Shown in pieces: positions 1-11,160 of a DNA stretch of 64,000 nucleotides; the stretch's first letter is position 1; each line of letters starts with the position of its first letter. The notes beneath the pieces are model-generated. The model saw only the letters and a list, made by a program, of their open reading frames with translations. It had not been told where the DNA came from and searched no databases. This stretch comes from Tetrahymena thermophila SB210. Lineage: Eukaryota; Ciliophora; Oligohymenophorea; Hymenostomatida; Tetrahymenidae. Where the stretch lies: contig NW_002476537.1 in assembly GCF_000189635.1 (NCBI RefSeq), positions 1 to 64,000 of the forward strand, in the 5' to 3' direction. Both the position numbers and the translations under genes were made by a program.

Positions 1-542
1 CAAATTTGTCATTTACAATTCAAATAATTAATAATTTGATTATTAAATCATAAAAGAATATATAAAAATATAAAATAGGATCAAATAAAAAATTAAATTT
101 ATATTTGTATATTAGCAGAAAGTTTCTGATCAACAAATTTGTCATTTACAATTCAAATAATTAATAATTTGATTATTAAATCATAAAAGAATATATAAAA
201 ATATAAAATAGGATCAAATAAAAAATTAAATTTATATTTGTATATTAGCAGAAAGTTTCTGATCAACAAATTTGTCATTTACAATTCAAATAATTAATAA
301 TTTGATTATTAAATCATAAAAGAATATATAAAAATATAAAATAGGATCAAATAAAAAATTAAATTTATATTTGTATATGAGCAGAAAGTTTCTGATCAAC
401 AAATTTGTCATTTACAATTCAAATAATTAATAATTTGATTATTAAATCATAAAAGAATATATAAAAATATAAAATAGGATCAAATAAAAAATTAAATTTA
501 TATTTGTATATTAGCAGAAAGTTTCTGATCAACAAATTTGTC
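1..542. repeat. 133-bp tandem repeat, four copies plus a stub
   Basis: Copies start at 1, 134, 267 and 400, with a partial fifth at 533-542. The unit is exactly 133 bp and the copies are almost identical; the third has a single T-to-G change (tatatta to tatatga, near 378). The unit is very AT-rich, with no coding potential seen. The array begins at base 1, so it probably continues to the left of the window. The near-identity points to recent amplification or homogenisation. Confidence 0.97.
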
Positions 543-787
543 AAAAATTAAACAGTCACATTCAATATTAATAAGGTAATTAGATCAAATAGTTATTAAA
601 AATTTTATGAATTATAGAACTTACAGGATTAAAATTATTGTGGTAGCGCTACCGCAAAAATAATAAACTTGGAAGCGCTTAAGTAATTTATTTAATTGTT
701 TTTTGTATTATTAATAATTGAATTAAATATATAACTTTATGATTATATAGCTGCTCATGTATTGAAATATCACAAACAGGATTTTAG
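543..787. other. Intergenic spacer with a 12-bp palindrome and a hairpin
   Basis: This AT-rich spacer separates the tandem repeat from LRR gene A. It holds the perfect palindrome ggtagcgctacc at 642-653, which stands out in such AT-rich DNA. It also holds an inverted repeat, tattgaaatatc at 760-771 against gatatttcaata at 788-799, with a 16-nt loop. No first or second exon like those of the other LRR genes was found here. Confidence 0.6.
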
Positions 788-2979
788 GATATTTCAATAC
801 CAAAACATGTTTGGAAAGTTTTTTATATTGGTGATGAGGGTGTATCAGTCTTAGGTTCTACTTTAGCAAAGTACATTAATCTCTAAAATTTAACACTAAA
901 TCTTTCGTAAAAACAGTTTATTTATTTTGAATTATGATATTTTTTAATTATAAAAACTAATTTAAAACAATAAATCTCTTTTTTCTTTTTCTTTTTAATG
1001 TGCTTGATTGCTTTTTTTTCTTATTTCTTTGTTAATTTAACTCATCATTTTATTTTCAAATTTTGCTTTTATATTTCATTAATCTTATATTAACGAATTA
1101 ACTATTTAATTATATAGTTTTTTTATTCAATATTTAAAAAGTAGCAATTTAATTGGTGATGAGGGTTCATCAGGCTTAGGTTCTGGTTTAGCAAATTGCA
1201 TTAATCTCTCAAATTTGACACTTGATCTTAGGTAAAAACAGTTTATTTGTATTGATTGTGATATTTTTAAATATAAAAACTAATTTAAAAACAATAAAGC
1301 TCTTTTTTCTTTATCTTTTTATTTGCTTGCTTGCTCTTGATTCTTATTTCTTTATTTATTCAACTCATCATTTTATTTTCAAATTTTCCTTTTATTATTA
1401 ATTAATCTTATTATTATTATTTCATATTTTTTCTTCATTATTTCCTTCTAATTAACTATTTATTAAAATATTTTTTCTTTAATATTAAAAAAGTTTCAAT
1501 TAAATTGGTGCAATGGGTGCATCATGCTTAGGTTTTGGTTTAGAAAATTGCATTAATCTCTCAAATTTGACACTTGATCTTAGGTAAAAACAGTTTATTT
1601 ATTTTTGTATTTTGATATTTTAAACTATAAAAACTAATTTAAAACAATAAAATTCATTTTTATTTTTCTTTTTATTGTTCTTAATTACTTTTTTTTCTTC
1701 TTTCTTTATTAATTTAACTAATCATTTTATTTTTAACTTTTGCTTTAATTATTAATTAATCTTATTATTTCATTTTTTCCTTCTAATTAGTTGTTTAATT
1801 ATATATTTTTACTTTAATATAAAAAAAGTTTCAATTAAATTGGTGAAGGGGGTGCATCAAGCTTAGGTTCTGGTTTAGCAAATTGCATTAATCTCTCAAA
1901 TTTGACACTCTCCCTTTGGTAAAAACAGTTTATTTGTTTTGGATTGTGATTTATTATTTATAAAAACTAATTTAAAATAATAAAACTCATTTTTATTTTT
2001 ATTGTACTTGATTGCTTTTTTTTCTTCTTTCTTAGTTAATTTAACTCATCATTTTATTTTTAATTTTTGCTTTAATTATTAATTAATCTTATTATTTAAA
2101 TATATTTTTTTTTATCCTTCTAATTAACTATTTAATAATGTATTTTTTCTTTAATATTAAAAAAGGAGTAATACAATTGGTGCAATTGGTGCATCAGGCT
2201 TAGGTTCTGCTTTAGCAAATTGCATTAATCTCTCAAATTTAACACTTGATATTCGGTAAAAACAGTTTATTTGTTTTGGATTGTGATATTTTTTAATAAT
2301 AAAAACAAATTTATAACAATAAAGCTCTTTTTTCTTTTTCTTTTTATTCTGCTTACTTTTTTTTGTTCTTTCTTTATTAATTTAACTCATTATTTTATTT
2401 TCAAGTTTTGCTTTTATTATTAATTAATTAACCTTATTATTTCATATTATTTCTCCATTTTTTTGATCATTTTATTTTCAAGTTTTGCTTTTATTTTCAA
2501 TTAATCTTATTATTTCATATTTTTCTTCATTTTTTCCTTTTAATTAACTATTTAATTATATCTTTTTTCTTCAATATTTAAAAAGTCGCAATTAAATTAA
2601 TGAAATGGGCGCATCATGCTTAGGTTCTGGTTTAGCAAAGTGCATTAATCTCTCAAATTTAACACTTGATCTTTGGTAAAAACAGTTTATTTGTTTTGGA
2701 TTGTGATATTTTAAACTATAAAAATGAATATAAAACTAAAAACACTTTGAATTTATTTGTTAGCTTTTATTGATTTTTTTTTATTATCTTTTTTATTCCG
2801 CTAATATTATTTTATTTATTAATTTATGAAATAATTTTTAATTTAAAATTTTATTTTATTTAAAATTTACACAAATTTATAATAAAAGTTTTAACTAAAT
2901 GTCTGAACCATAAAAATTCAAAGTAATAAGCAAGTATCTTAAGTCAGCAAGATTAGTTGTCTTTAAAAAAAGTTTATGA
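788..2979 (+). CDS. LRR gene A: RNI-like leucine-rich-repeat protein, 5' end unresolved
   Basis: Exons seen: about 788/819-906, 1142-1231, 1494-1583, 1829-1918, 2166-2255, 2586-2675, and last exon 2889-2979 (stop TGA 2977). The five middle exons are each 90 nt and encode one repeat close to N-x-I-G-D-E-G-A-S-x-L-G-S-x-L-A-x-C-x-N-L-x-N-L-T-L-x-L, the ribonuclease-inhibitor-like LRR pattern. Introns are phase 2 and share near-identical starts (gtaaaaacagtttatttg). The last exon ends with the basic motif K-S-A-R-L-V-V-F seen in the sister genes. The first LRR exon is atypical: from the AG at 817-818 it is 88 nt and phase 1, and an open frame continues upstream to 743. The tiny exon 1 and exon 2 found in genes B-E were not found, so the gene may be 5'-truncated. 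LRR proteins of this type usually bind other proteins; the partner is unknown. Confidence 0.75.
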
Positions 2980-3205
2980 TGATAAAAAAGTGGCTAAAAA
3001 AGGATGAATAAATATTAAATATTTGAATATGAGTGTTTGTATGTATAACATTAAAAATATATTAGAAATAGTTTCAAATTTTTTCTTAAAATATATTTTT
3101 TCTTTTATTTAAGCTAATTTGATATAAAATTTAATTGATTTATTAATATATTTATAATTAATTAAATTTCCTATTTTCAATATTTTTGAAAAGAAAAAAA
3201 AATAA

Positions 3206-6200
3206 ATGATATAATATAAAAATTATTTTAACAATTTAGAAGAAGTAAATATTTACATTTTACTAATATTATATCAATTTATTTTTATTAATAATAAAAG
3301 TTTTTAAGCTCTTCACTTTAATCATTTTATGCTCTCCATATTGATCTGAATAAATAGTATATTAGATTTTATTAATAATAATATTATTTTTTTGATTTAT
3401 TTAATTTTTATATGATTTATAAAATTATTTTTCACATTAAAACTATCATCTAATTCATTCAATTTTATTTCTACAAATATTTTTTAATTATTGTAATTTC
3501 ATATTTATGATTATTCATTTTTTATTTTAAATATTTTAAATTTTTTCTTCTTTTTTTCCTTCTAAACTAACAAATTAACAATCTATTTTTTATTTATTAT
3601 TTAAAAAGGGAAAATTAAATTGGTGATCAAGGTGCATCAGGCTTAGGTTCTGCTTTAGCAAACTGCATTAATCTCTCAGATTTGACACTTGATCTTTAGT
3701 AAAAACAGTTTAATTGTTTTGGATTGAGATATTTTTGAATATAAAAATCAATTTTTAACAAATTAACTAACTCTTTTAATTTATTTATTTACGAGTTTTT
3801 CATTTGTTTTATTTTATTTTTTTTAATCTGCTTGTTTTTTATTTATTTATAATTTGTTTGTTTGCCAACTTTTACTTTATTATTAATTAATTTGTTATTA
3901 TTTCATATTTTTTCTTCATTTTTTCCTTCAAACTAACATATTAACTCTTTATTTTTCTTCAATATTTAAAAAGGTAGAATTAAATTGGTGCAATTGGTGC
4001 ATCAGATTTAGTTTCTAGTTTAGGAAAATGCATTAATCTCTTAAATTTGACACTTGATCTTATGTAAAATAGTATATTTGTTTTGGATTGTGATAATTTT
4101 AAATAAAAAAATCAATTTAAAAATAAAAAAACTTACTCCGTATTCCCTCGATAAGACCCATCGATCGGTCAACCGAGGTAGGGCGAAAATGGGAGATTAA
4201 ATAATTTAAAATTTAGCAGAATTTAGAATTTTAAAAAGCATAGAATTAAAAAATTTAGAATATTTAAATTCTGAGATCACTGTTTATTATTTATTACATA
4301 CTATTTTTTCATTTTTTCTTCTAACTAATTAACTAAATATTCTTTCTTCAATTTTTAAAAGTTCGAATTAAATTGGTGCAATTGGTACATCAAGCTTAGC
4401 TTCTGGTTTAACATAGTGCACTAATCTCTCAAATTTGTAACTTTATTTAAGGTAAAAACAGTTTATTTGTTTTAGATTGTTATATTTTAGAATATAAAAA
4501 AAAATTTAAAACATTATAACAAATACTTTTAATTTATTTATTTATTTCTTTCTTTTTGAGCTTTTTATTTGATTTATTTATTTCTTTATTTTTTTGTTTG
4601 TTAATTTAACCCATTTTTTCATTTTAAATTTTTGTTAATCACAATAAATTAATTCATTATTTCCTTCTAAATAACAAATTAACTATTTATTATTTCTTCA
4701 ATTTTTAAAAAGTAAAAATTAAATTGGTGATGAGGGTGCATCAGCCTTAGGTTTTGGTTTAGGAAAGTGTAATAATCTCTCAAATTTGATACTTTATATC
4801 AGGTAAAAGCAGTTTATACATTTTGGATTGTGATATTTTTGAATATAAAAATGAATTTAAAACTAAATTATTAGCTTTTTGAATTTATTTATTTTAAGAG
4901 CTTTTATTTGATTTCTTTTTCTTTTTTTTATATATTTGTTTGTGCATTTGTTAATTTTACTTGTTTTTTTTTCATTTTCAACTTTTGCTTTTTTGATAAA
5001 TTAATTTCTTATTATTTAATATTTTTTCCTTCTAACTAAAAATTAACTATTCATTTTTCTACAATTTATAAAAGGTCTAATTAAATTGGCGATGAAGGTG
5101 CATCTGGTTTAGTTTAAGGTTTAGGAAAGTGCACTAATCTCTCTAATTTGACACTTGATCTAAGGTAAAAAGAGTTTATTTTATTTGTTTGGATTTTGAT
5201 ATTATTGAATATAAAAAAAATAATTTCATTTATGAACTTTTCATTTTATTTATTTTTCTTTTTTTTATTTACTCTACTTGTGTTTTTTATTTTTTGTTTG
5301 TTTGCTTGCTACTTTAACTCATTTTTTCATATTTAATTTTTTGTTTTTTTCAATTAATTAATTTCTTTATTTTTTCCTTCTAAGTAATAAATAACTATTT
5401 TTTTTTCTTTAATATTAAAAAGTGGTAATTAAATTGGCGAGCAGGGTGCATCAAGCTTTGGTTCTGGTTTTGAAAAGTGCACTAATCTCTCAAAATTAAC
5501 ACTTGGTCTTTTGTAAATAGAGTTTATTTGTTTTTTTTGGATAGTAATATTTTTGTAATAAAAATGAATTTAAATCATTATAACTAACTCTTTTAATTTA
5601 TTTACTTATGAACTTTTTATTTATTAGATTTATTTATATTTTTTTATTTTGTTTGTGTTTTTTTGATTTTTAATTTCTTGTTTGTTTGTTAATTTAACTT
5701 GCCTTTTCATTTTCAACTTTCACTTTAATTACAATTAATTAATTTCTTATTATTTCATATTTTTTTTCTTTTTTTCCTTCTAACTAAAAAATTAACTTTT
5801 TTTTTTCTTCAATATAAAAAGTGGAAATTAAATTGGTGATGAAAGTGCATTGACCTTAGGTTCTGGTTTAGGAAAGTGCATTAATCTCTAAAATTTGACA
5901 CTTTTTCTTTCGTAAAAAGAGTTTATTTGTTTTGGATAGTGATATTTTTGAATATAAAAATGAATTTAAAATAATATAAATAACTCTTTTAATTAATTTA
6001 TTTATTTATTTATCTCTATATAAATATTTTTTTTCTTCAATGTTTAAAAAGGAAAAATTAAATTGGTGACGAAGGTGCATCAGGCTTAGTTTCTGGTTTA
6101 GGAAAGTGCAATAATCTCTCAAATTTGAGAATTGATTTAAGGTAAAAACAGTTTATTTGTTTTGGATTGTGATTTTTTAATATAAAAATGAATTTAAAAT

Positions 6201-6408
6201 AATACTCACTAACTAATTCTTTTAATTTATTTATTATATTTCATATTTAGCTAAAATTAAGAAGATTTATTGATTTAACATATTTTTTTTTTAGTAATTT
6301 ACTCTAACTTATATTAAAAGGTTCAACTATGTTTATAGATCATAATAATTGAAAGTAAAATGCCTAAAATCAAAAAGATTAGTAGCCTTAATAATACAAG
6401 GTTGGTGA
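3206..6408 (+). CDS. LRR gene B: RNI-like leucine-rich-repeat protein, 300 aa, 11 exons
   Basis: Exons: 3206-3244, 3301-3356, 3609-3698, 3974-4063, 4362-4451, 4713-4802, 5075-5164, 5423-5512, 5822-5911, 6052-6141, 6321-6408. They sum to 903 nt, or 301 codons with the TGA at 6406. Exon 1 encodes MIQYKNYFNNLEE and ends in phase 0. Exon 2 (FLSSSLQSFYALHIDLN-) runs from phase 0 to phase 2. Eight exons of exactly 90 nt each carry one LRR (I-G-D-E-G-A-S-x-L-x-S-x-L-x-K-C-x-N-L). The last exon carries C-L-K-S-K-R-L-V. All junctions are GT...AG and all internal ones are phase 2. The start was chosen because the same 13-codon exon precedes gene D. Introns are very like those of gene A, so A and B are recent tandem relatives. 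The intron at 4064-4361 contains a GC-rich island. Function unknown; protein binding is inferred from the fold. Confidence 0.85.
4133..4195. other. GC-rich structured island inside an intron of LRR gene B
   Basis: This 63-nt block is about 52% G+C in an intron that is otherwise about 15-20% G+C. It contains nested inverted repeats: tcgat (4148-4152) with atcga (4160-4164), tcggt (4165-4169) with accga (4172-4176), and cctcg (4146-4150) with cgagg (4174-4178). Sister introns have no equivalent. I do not recognise it. It may be a small structured RNA or a fragment of a mobile element. Only its composition and symmetry are seen directly. Confidence 0.5.
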
Positions 6409-8061
6409 TAAAAAAGTGGTAAAATAATACTAATAAATATAAATATATTTGAATAGTTTAATATAATATGTTTTATATTTCTGTTATCATATAAATTGAC
6501 CTAAAATAAGTTGTTGTTTGTGAAGTCATTCAAAAAAATATGATCTCAATTTACTAAATTTTTGAATCGCATTTGGCTATATTACACCAGAAAGGCTAAA
6601 GCATTATTTAAATAAGAAAAATTTCAAAAACAAATGTATGCTAAATAAATAAATCTTTCGAATCCAAATTTAAATAAATGCTTTATAAAATTTTAAAGCA
6701 TTTTCTTAGCTAATCGCTCTAAATTTGATATTTTTTAATTTATTTATATTGATTTTATTGTAAATTTTTCTTTGTAAAAGAGATAAAAAAGTAATATTTG
6801 ATAGGTATTTTTAAAATAGTATTTTAATTTATAACTCAATAATTAATTTTAATATAAAAATTATTTTGTTTCACCAGCTATTAGATAATGTTTACTTGAA
6901 AATTATTTGATTACTTTGCATTTAATTATATAATTAATCTATAAGATATATATGCTCAATTTACATTAACTTAGAACTTTAATTAAGCTAATCAACGAAA
7001 AAATAGTAAATTAAAATAGTCATTCAAAACCTTAAAATTTTTACTGATATAAATTTAAATTATTTAAATACTGGATATAAAAATTTTAATTCTATAATCT
7101 ATAAAGATAAAAGTTTTGTTAAATTTAAAATAATTCTCATCAGAAATAAAAAATATTTTCAATAAAAATAAATGCCTTAAATAAATACTTTTAATTCCAT
7201 TAGTTCATCAAAAAAAATACCTTATCTTAAAAAACAATAATAATTGCTACTTATATATCAACCTAATTACAGGTACTTAATTACTAACTTTTAAATAATT
7301 AGTTAGATTAAATAATCTATTTGATCTTCCTTTCTACAAAATTAATTTAATATTTTTAAGCTAAAAAGAAAATATATTTTAATAGTCTTAATTTACTGAA
7401 ATAAACATTAATATCAAATTTATTAAACATTTTCAAACTTAATACAAATATTTTTATTAAAAACTATTTTATAAAATTCATATTATTTTTTATTATTATG
7501 AAGGTATGTATGTATATGTTTATAAAATAAATAAATAATTTTCATAAGAAAGAAAGTGTATTGTCTAAAAGTTAAATACTTATTTTAGTTATCATAGTAC
7601 TATTTCATTTCATAATTTCTATGTACGATTATATGCGAAGGACTATAATAAAAAAAAGTTTGAATTTTAAAGAAGAATTGGGTAAATAACTTTGCTTTTT
7701 AGCTTTTTAAGAATTTTTATTTATAATTTTTACTGGTCTCTTTTGAGATTTTTCTATAATATCATCTATGAATTAATATAAATCAATTTAAATGAATGAT
7801 ATAATGATTAAAAAGATAATTTAAATGGTTATGTTTTAAGTGGAAAGTATTTGCATAAAGTATTTTTTAAGCATGTTTTTATTTCTAAACGTGAAATTAA
7901 AAGATTTTCAATGGTCTAATTTTAAATAAAAAAGTAAAAAATTTAATAGAGACAGTAGTTTGTCTATCTATAAGAATGGATCTCTTTAAATCATTGCAAA
8001 AATGTAAAATTTAATTAATAGTAATTAATTTTTTAAAAAATCTTAAAAAAAGAATAAAAGA
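6409..8061. other. Intergenic; diverged copy of the i-antigen upstream repeat
   Basis: No gene seen. From about 6757 to 7222 the sequence resembles the 465-bp unit found three times at 9785-11160 (shared starts such as gtaaaagagataaaaa at 6774). Similarity continues past the unit: both loci then have a cttat...gctactta...tatcaacc stretch on the way to the antigen start codon. So this is the paralogous 5' flank of the first surface-antigen gene. Confidence 0.6.
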
Positions 8062-9366
8062 ATGAAATCTCTAAAACCGATACTTTATTTGCTTTTAGTA
8101 AATTAAATATTTGCTATTGGTTAGGATGTTCGTTGTTCTGGTACAACCTGTACTACTCCAGGAACATGCGGGGCTACCCCTACTGTTCCTTCAGGTTTAA
8201 GCTGGTAGAATGGTTCGACAAACGAATTATGCGCTATAAATAACTGTCCTGCAGGTGGTACTTCTTCTGGTCTTACTGGTGCCTCAGATCTTTTCTGCTA
8301 ATCTTGTCCAGGTACTCCTGACGGATCAATTCCAGCAAAATATGCTAATGTAGCTTAGACAGGCTGTGTAGCAGTATTTGATAGTTGTGGAAATAGTAGA
8401 GCTCTTAATTCATGGACTGATCATGACTGTTTGGGTTGCTATGGACCCTCTTTGTAATATGCTAGAACAGATAAAACAGGTTGCCAAGCAAATGTTCCCA
8501 TGGATAAAGGTAATGAGGTTCCTTGTGCAGGTTTAGCTTCTCCTGGTGCATCATGCTCTTCTTAAGGATTCTGTCCAGATCCTCCTACTGTTCCAGCAAA
8601 TTTAAAATGGATGAGTGCAGGGGCTAGTGGAAAATGTGTTATTGGTGATTGCCCCCCTGATGGTACTAACTCAGGACTTGTTGGTGCTTCAGATCTATTC
8701 TGCCAATCTTGTCCAGGTACTTCTAATGGATCAGCTAAAGCAATATATGCTAATTCAGCAAAGAATGCCTGTGTGGCTTCTTCTTATACTTGTGGAAGTA
8801 GTAGACCTGATCATACTTGGACAAATGCTGACTGCCTTATCTGCAATGGCCCATCTGTGTAATATGCTAAAACTGATAGAACAGGTTGCCTTGTTAATCC
8901 TCCTCCAATTCCTGGTTTTGACGTTACCTGTTCAACTCTACCTTCAGAATGTAAAGACGTTTGCCCTAATGCTCCCAAAGGTTTAAGCTGGTAGATTGGT
9001 TCAACATAAGGAAAATGCAATATCCAAGTTTGTCCCTCAGCTGGTACTGATTCAGGTATTTAAGGTGCTTCTGATCTCTTCTGCCAATCTTGCCCTGGTA
9101 CTCCTAAAGGTCCAATTAAAGCTGTATATGCAAATTTTGATATGACTGCCTGTGTTGCTTCTTCTGCTACTTGTAACGATTTTACCAGACCTTCTTGCAC
9201 TTGGAACGATAATGACTGTCTTACTTGTTATGGCTAAACTAAATAGTATGCCACTGAAGATAAATGTCGTTGCTAATCTACTCCATCAACATCTTCAAGT
9301 TCATAAAGTTCATAGAAAATTTTAGTTTCAACTATTATCTTAATATCATCATCATTACTTTTTTGA
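8062..9366 (+). CDS. Immobilization-antigen-like GPI-anchored surface protein, copy 1 (434 aa)
   Basis: A single-exon frame with many in-frame TAA/TAG (Gln) codons, starting ATG 8062 and stopping TGA 9364. Residues 1 to about 20 form a signal peptide (MKSLKPILYLLLV...). Three cysteine-rich repeats of about 130 residues follow (roughly 21-149, 150-283, 284-405). Each carries a core G-A-S-D-L-F-C-Q-S-C-P-G-T (about residues 73, 207, 335) and later C-x-x-C pairs. After a Ser-rich stretch, the C-terminus is a short hydrophobic tail (I-L-V-S-T-I-I-L-I...L-L-F), as expected for GPI attachment. This layout is that of ciliate immobilization antigens (Tetrahymena Ser proteins, Ichthyophthirius i-antigens), abundant coat proteins of the cell and cilia whose expression switches with conditions. 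A close paralogue lies at 12450. The family call rests on architecture, not on a database search. Confidence 0.9.
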
Positions 9367-9784
9367 TTTATATAGGGATAATTTAAAATTTTAAAAGACA
9401 GTTTAAACTAATAATTTTGATTTCAGTTTATTTGTATGTATCTATAAACTAAACAAAGTATTTAATATATGTTTGTTTTAGTTTTAAATATTTGCTAAAT
9501 TTATTCCTTTATTTCATTATTTAAAATAAAGAGTAGAAATTTCATTATTATGAAATCTTTATTGTTCATTGTATTTTTTAAAAGAATAATGAAAAAAAAA
9601 ACTGAATCCAAATTTAATGAGAAAAAAAAATGGATGTGATTACTTTTTAAAAGAAGGGAGGGAGGGTGGCATTTTTATCAAAACTGTCTAAATTTTAAAA
9701 GGCGATATTTAAATTTTTGACTTATATAATTTTTTAATTTTATTTACTGCGCAGTCTCTATCTTATCTGATATATTTAATGTTT
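9367..9784. other. 3' flank of antigen copy 1
   Basis: No gene seen. The flank resembles the region downstream of the second antigen gene (about 13920-14030): both have a poly-A-rich stretch, a G-rich patch and then gcattttt. Here the G-rich patch is gggagggagggtgg (9656-9669), near the minimum for a G-quadruplex. Confidence 0.5.
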
Positions 9785-11160
9785 TTTTTATGGATATTAT
9801 TGTAAAAGAGATAAAAATAAATAAATATTTGATAGATATTTTTTAAATTATATTTAATTTGTAATTCATAAATTGATTGTTATCAATATAAAAACTCATT
9901 TTTAGCTTAAATATTTTAGTAATGCTCACTTGAAGCCATTTCATTGTTTTTACATTTAATTTTATAACTAACTATTCTTTTAGATATGCAAGCACAATTT
10001 ATGCTTATCTAGAACTGAAAATAAACCTATAAATAGTAAATTAAATTAAATTACAATAGCTATCTAAATTAATAAATTTTTACTGTTATGAATTTAAATT
10101 TCTTAAAATATTGAATGCTTTAATCTCATTAATCAATAAATGTTTTTTTTATTAATTTAAAATAATTTTCTTCAGTAAAAAAATATTTCAATAAAAATAA
10201 ATAGTTTAAATAAGCGCTATTTAATCCCTTAATTCATTTTAGAAATTTTTTTGGATATTATTATTGTAAAAGAGATAAAAATACATAAATATTTGAATGA
10301 TATTTTTAAAATTATATTTAATTTATATAATTCATAAAATGATTGTTATAATATAAAAATTAATTTTAGCTTAAATATTTTAGTAATGCTTGCTTGAAGC
10401 CATTTCATTATTTTTACATTTAATTTTATAATTAATTATTCTTTTAGATATGCAAGCACAATTTATACTTATCAAGAACTGTAAATAAACCTATAAATAG
10501 TAAATTAAATTAAATTACAATAGATATCGAAATTAATAAATTTTTACTGATATGAATTTTAATTTCTTAAAATATTGAATGTTATAATCTCATTAATCAA
10601 TACATGTTTTTTTTAATTTAAAATAATTTTCTTCAGTAAAAAAATATTTCAATAAAAATAAATAATTTAAATAAGCGCTATTTAATCCCTTAATTCGTTT
10701 TAGGAATTTTTTTTATTGGATATTATTATTGTAAAAGAGATAAAAATAAATAGATATTTGAATGTAATTTGTAATTCATAAATTGATTGTTATCAATTTA
10801 AAAACTCATATATAGCTTAAATATTTTATTAACGCTTGCTTACTTGAAGCCATTTCATTGCTTTTACATTTAATTTTATAACTATTCTTTTAGATAGGCA
10901 AGCACAATTTATGCTTATTAAGAACTGTAAATAAACCTATAAATAGTAAATTAAATTAAATTACAGGCTATCGAAATTCTTAATTTTTTACTGATATGAA
11001 TTAAATTTCTTACAATATTAAATGTTTATAATCTCAAATAGTCAATAAATGTTTTTTTTTTAAATTTAAAATAATTTTCATCAGTAAAAAAAGTAATTCA
11101 ATAAAAATAAATAGTTTAAATAAGCGCTATTTAATCCCTTAATTCATTTTAGAAATATCT
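9785..11160. repeat. 465-bp intergenic tandem repeat, three copies
   Basis: Shared landmarks (gtaaaagagataaaaa) fall at 9802, 10266 and 10731, giving periods of 464 and 465 bp; the last copy is slightly shortened by an internal deletion near 10750. Each copy includes the same sub-elements: gaagccatttcatt, gatatgcaagcacaattta (gataggcaag... in the third copy), aaacctataaatagtaaa and aagcgctatttaatccctta. A fourth, diverged copy sits at about 6757-7222, upstream of antigen copy 1. It is non-coding. The repeat lies in the 5' flank of antigen copy 2 and may simply be duplicated flank. Confidence 0.9.

Noticed and set aside
1..542. Possible CRISPR-like array
   Set aside because: The unit is one continuous 133-bp repeat without unique spacers, in eukaryotic DNA.
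788..6408. Treating the first LRR array as a single 14-repeat gene
   Set aside because: A last exon with TGA at 2977 and a fresh first exon at 3206 divide it into genes A and B.
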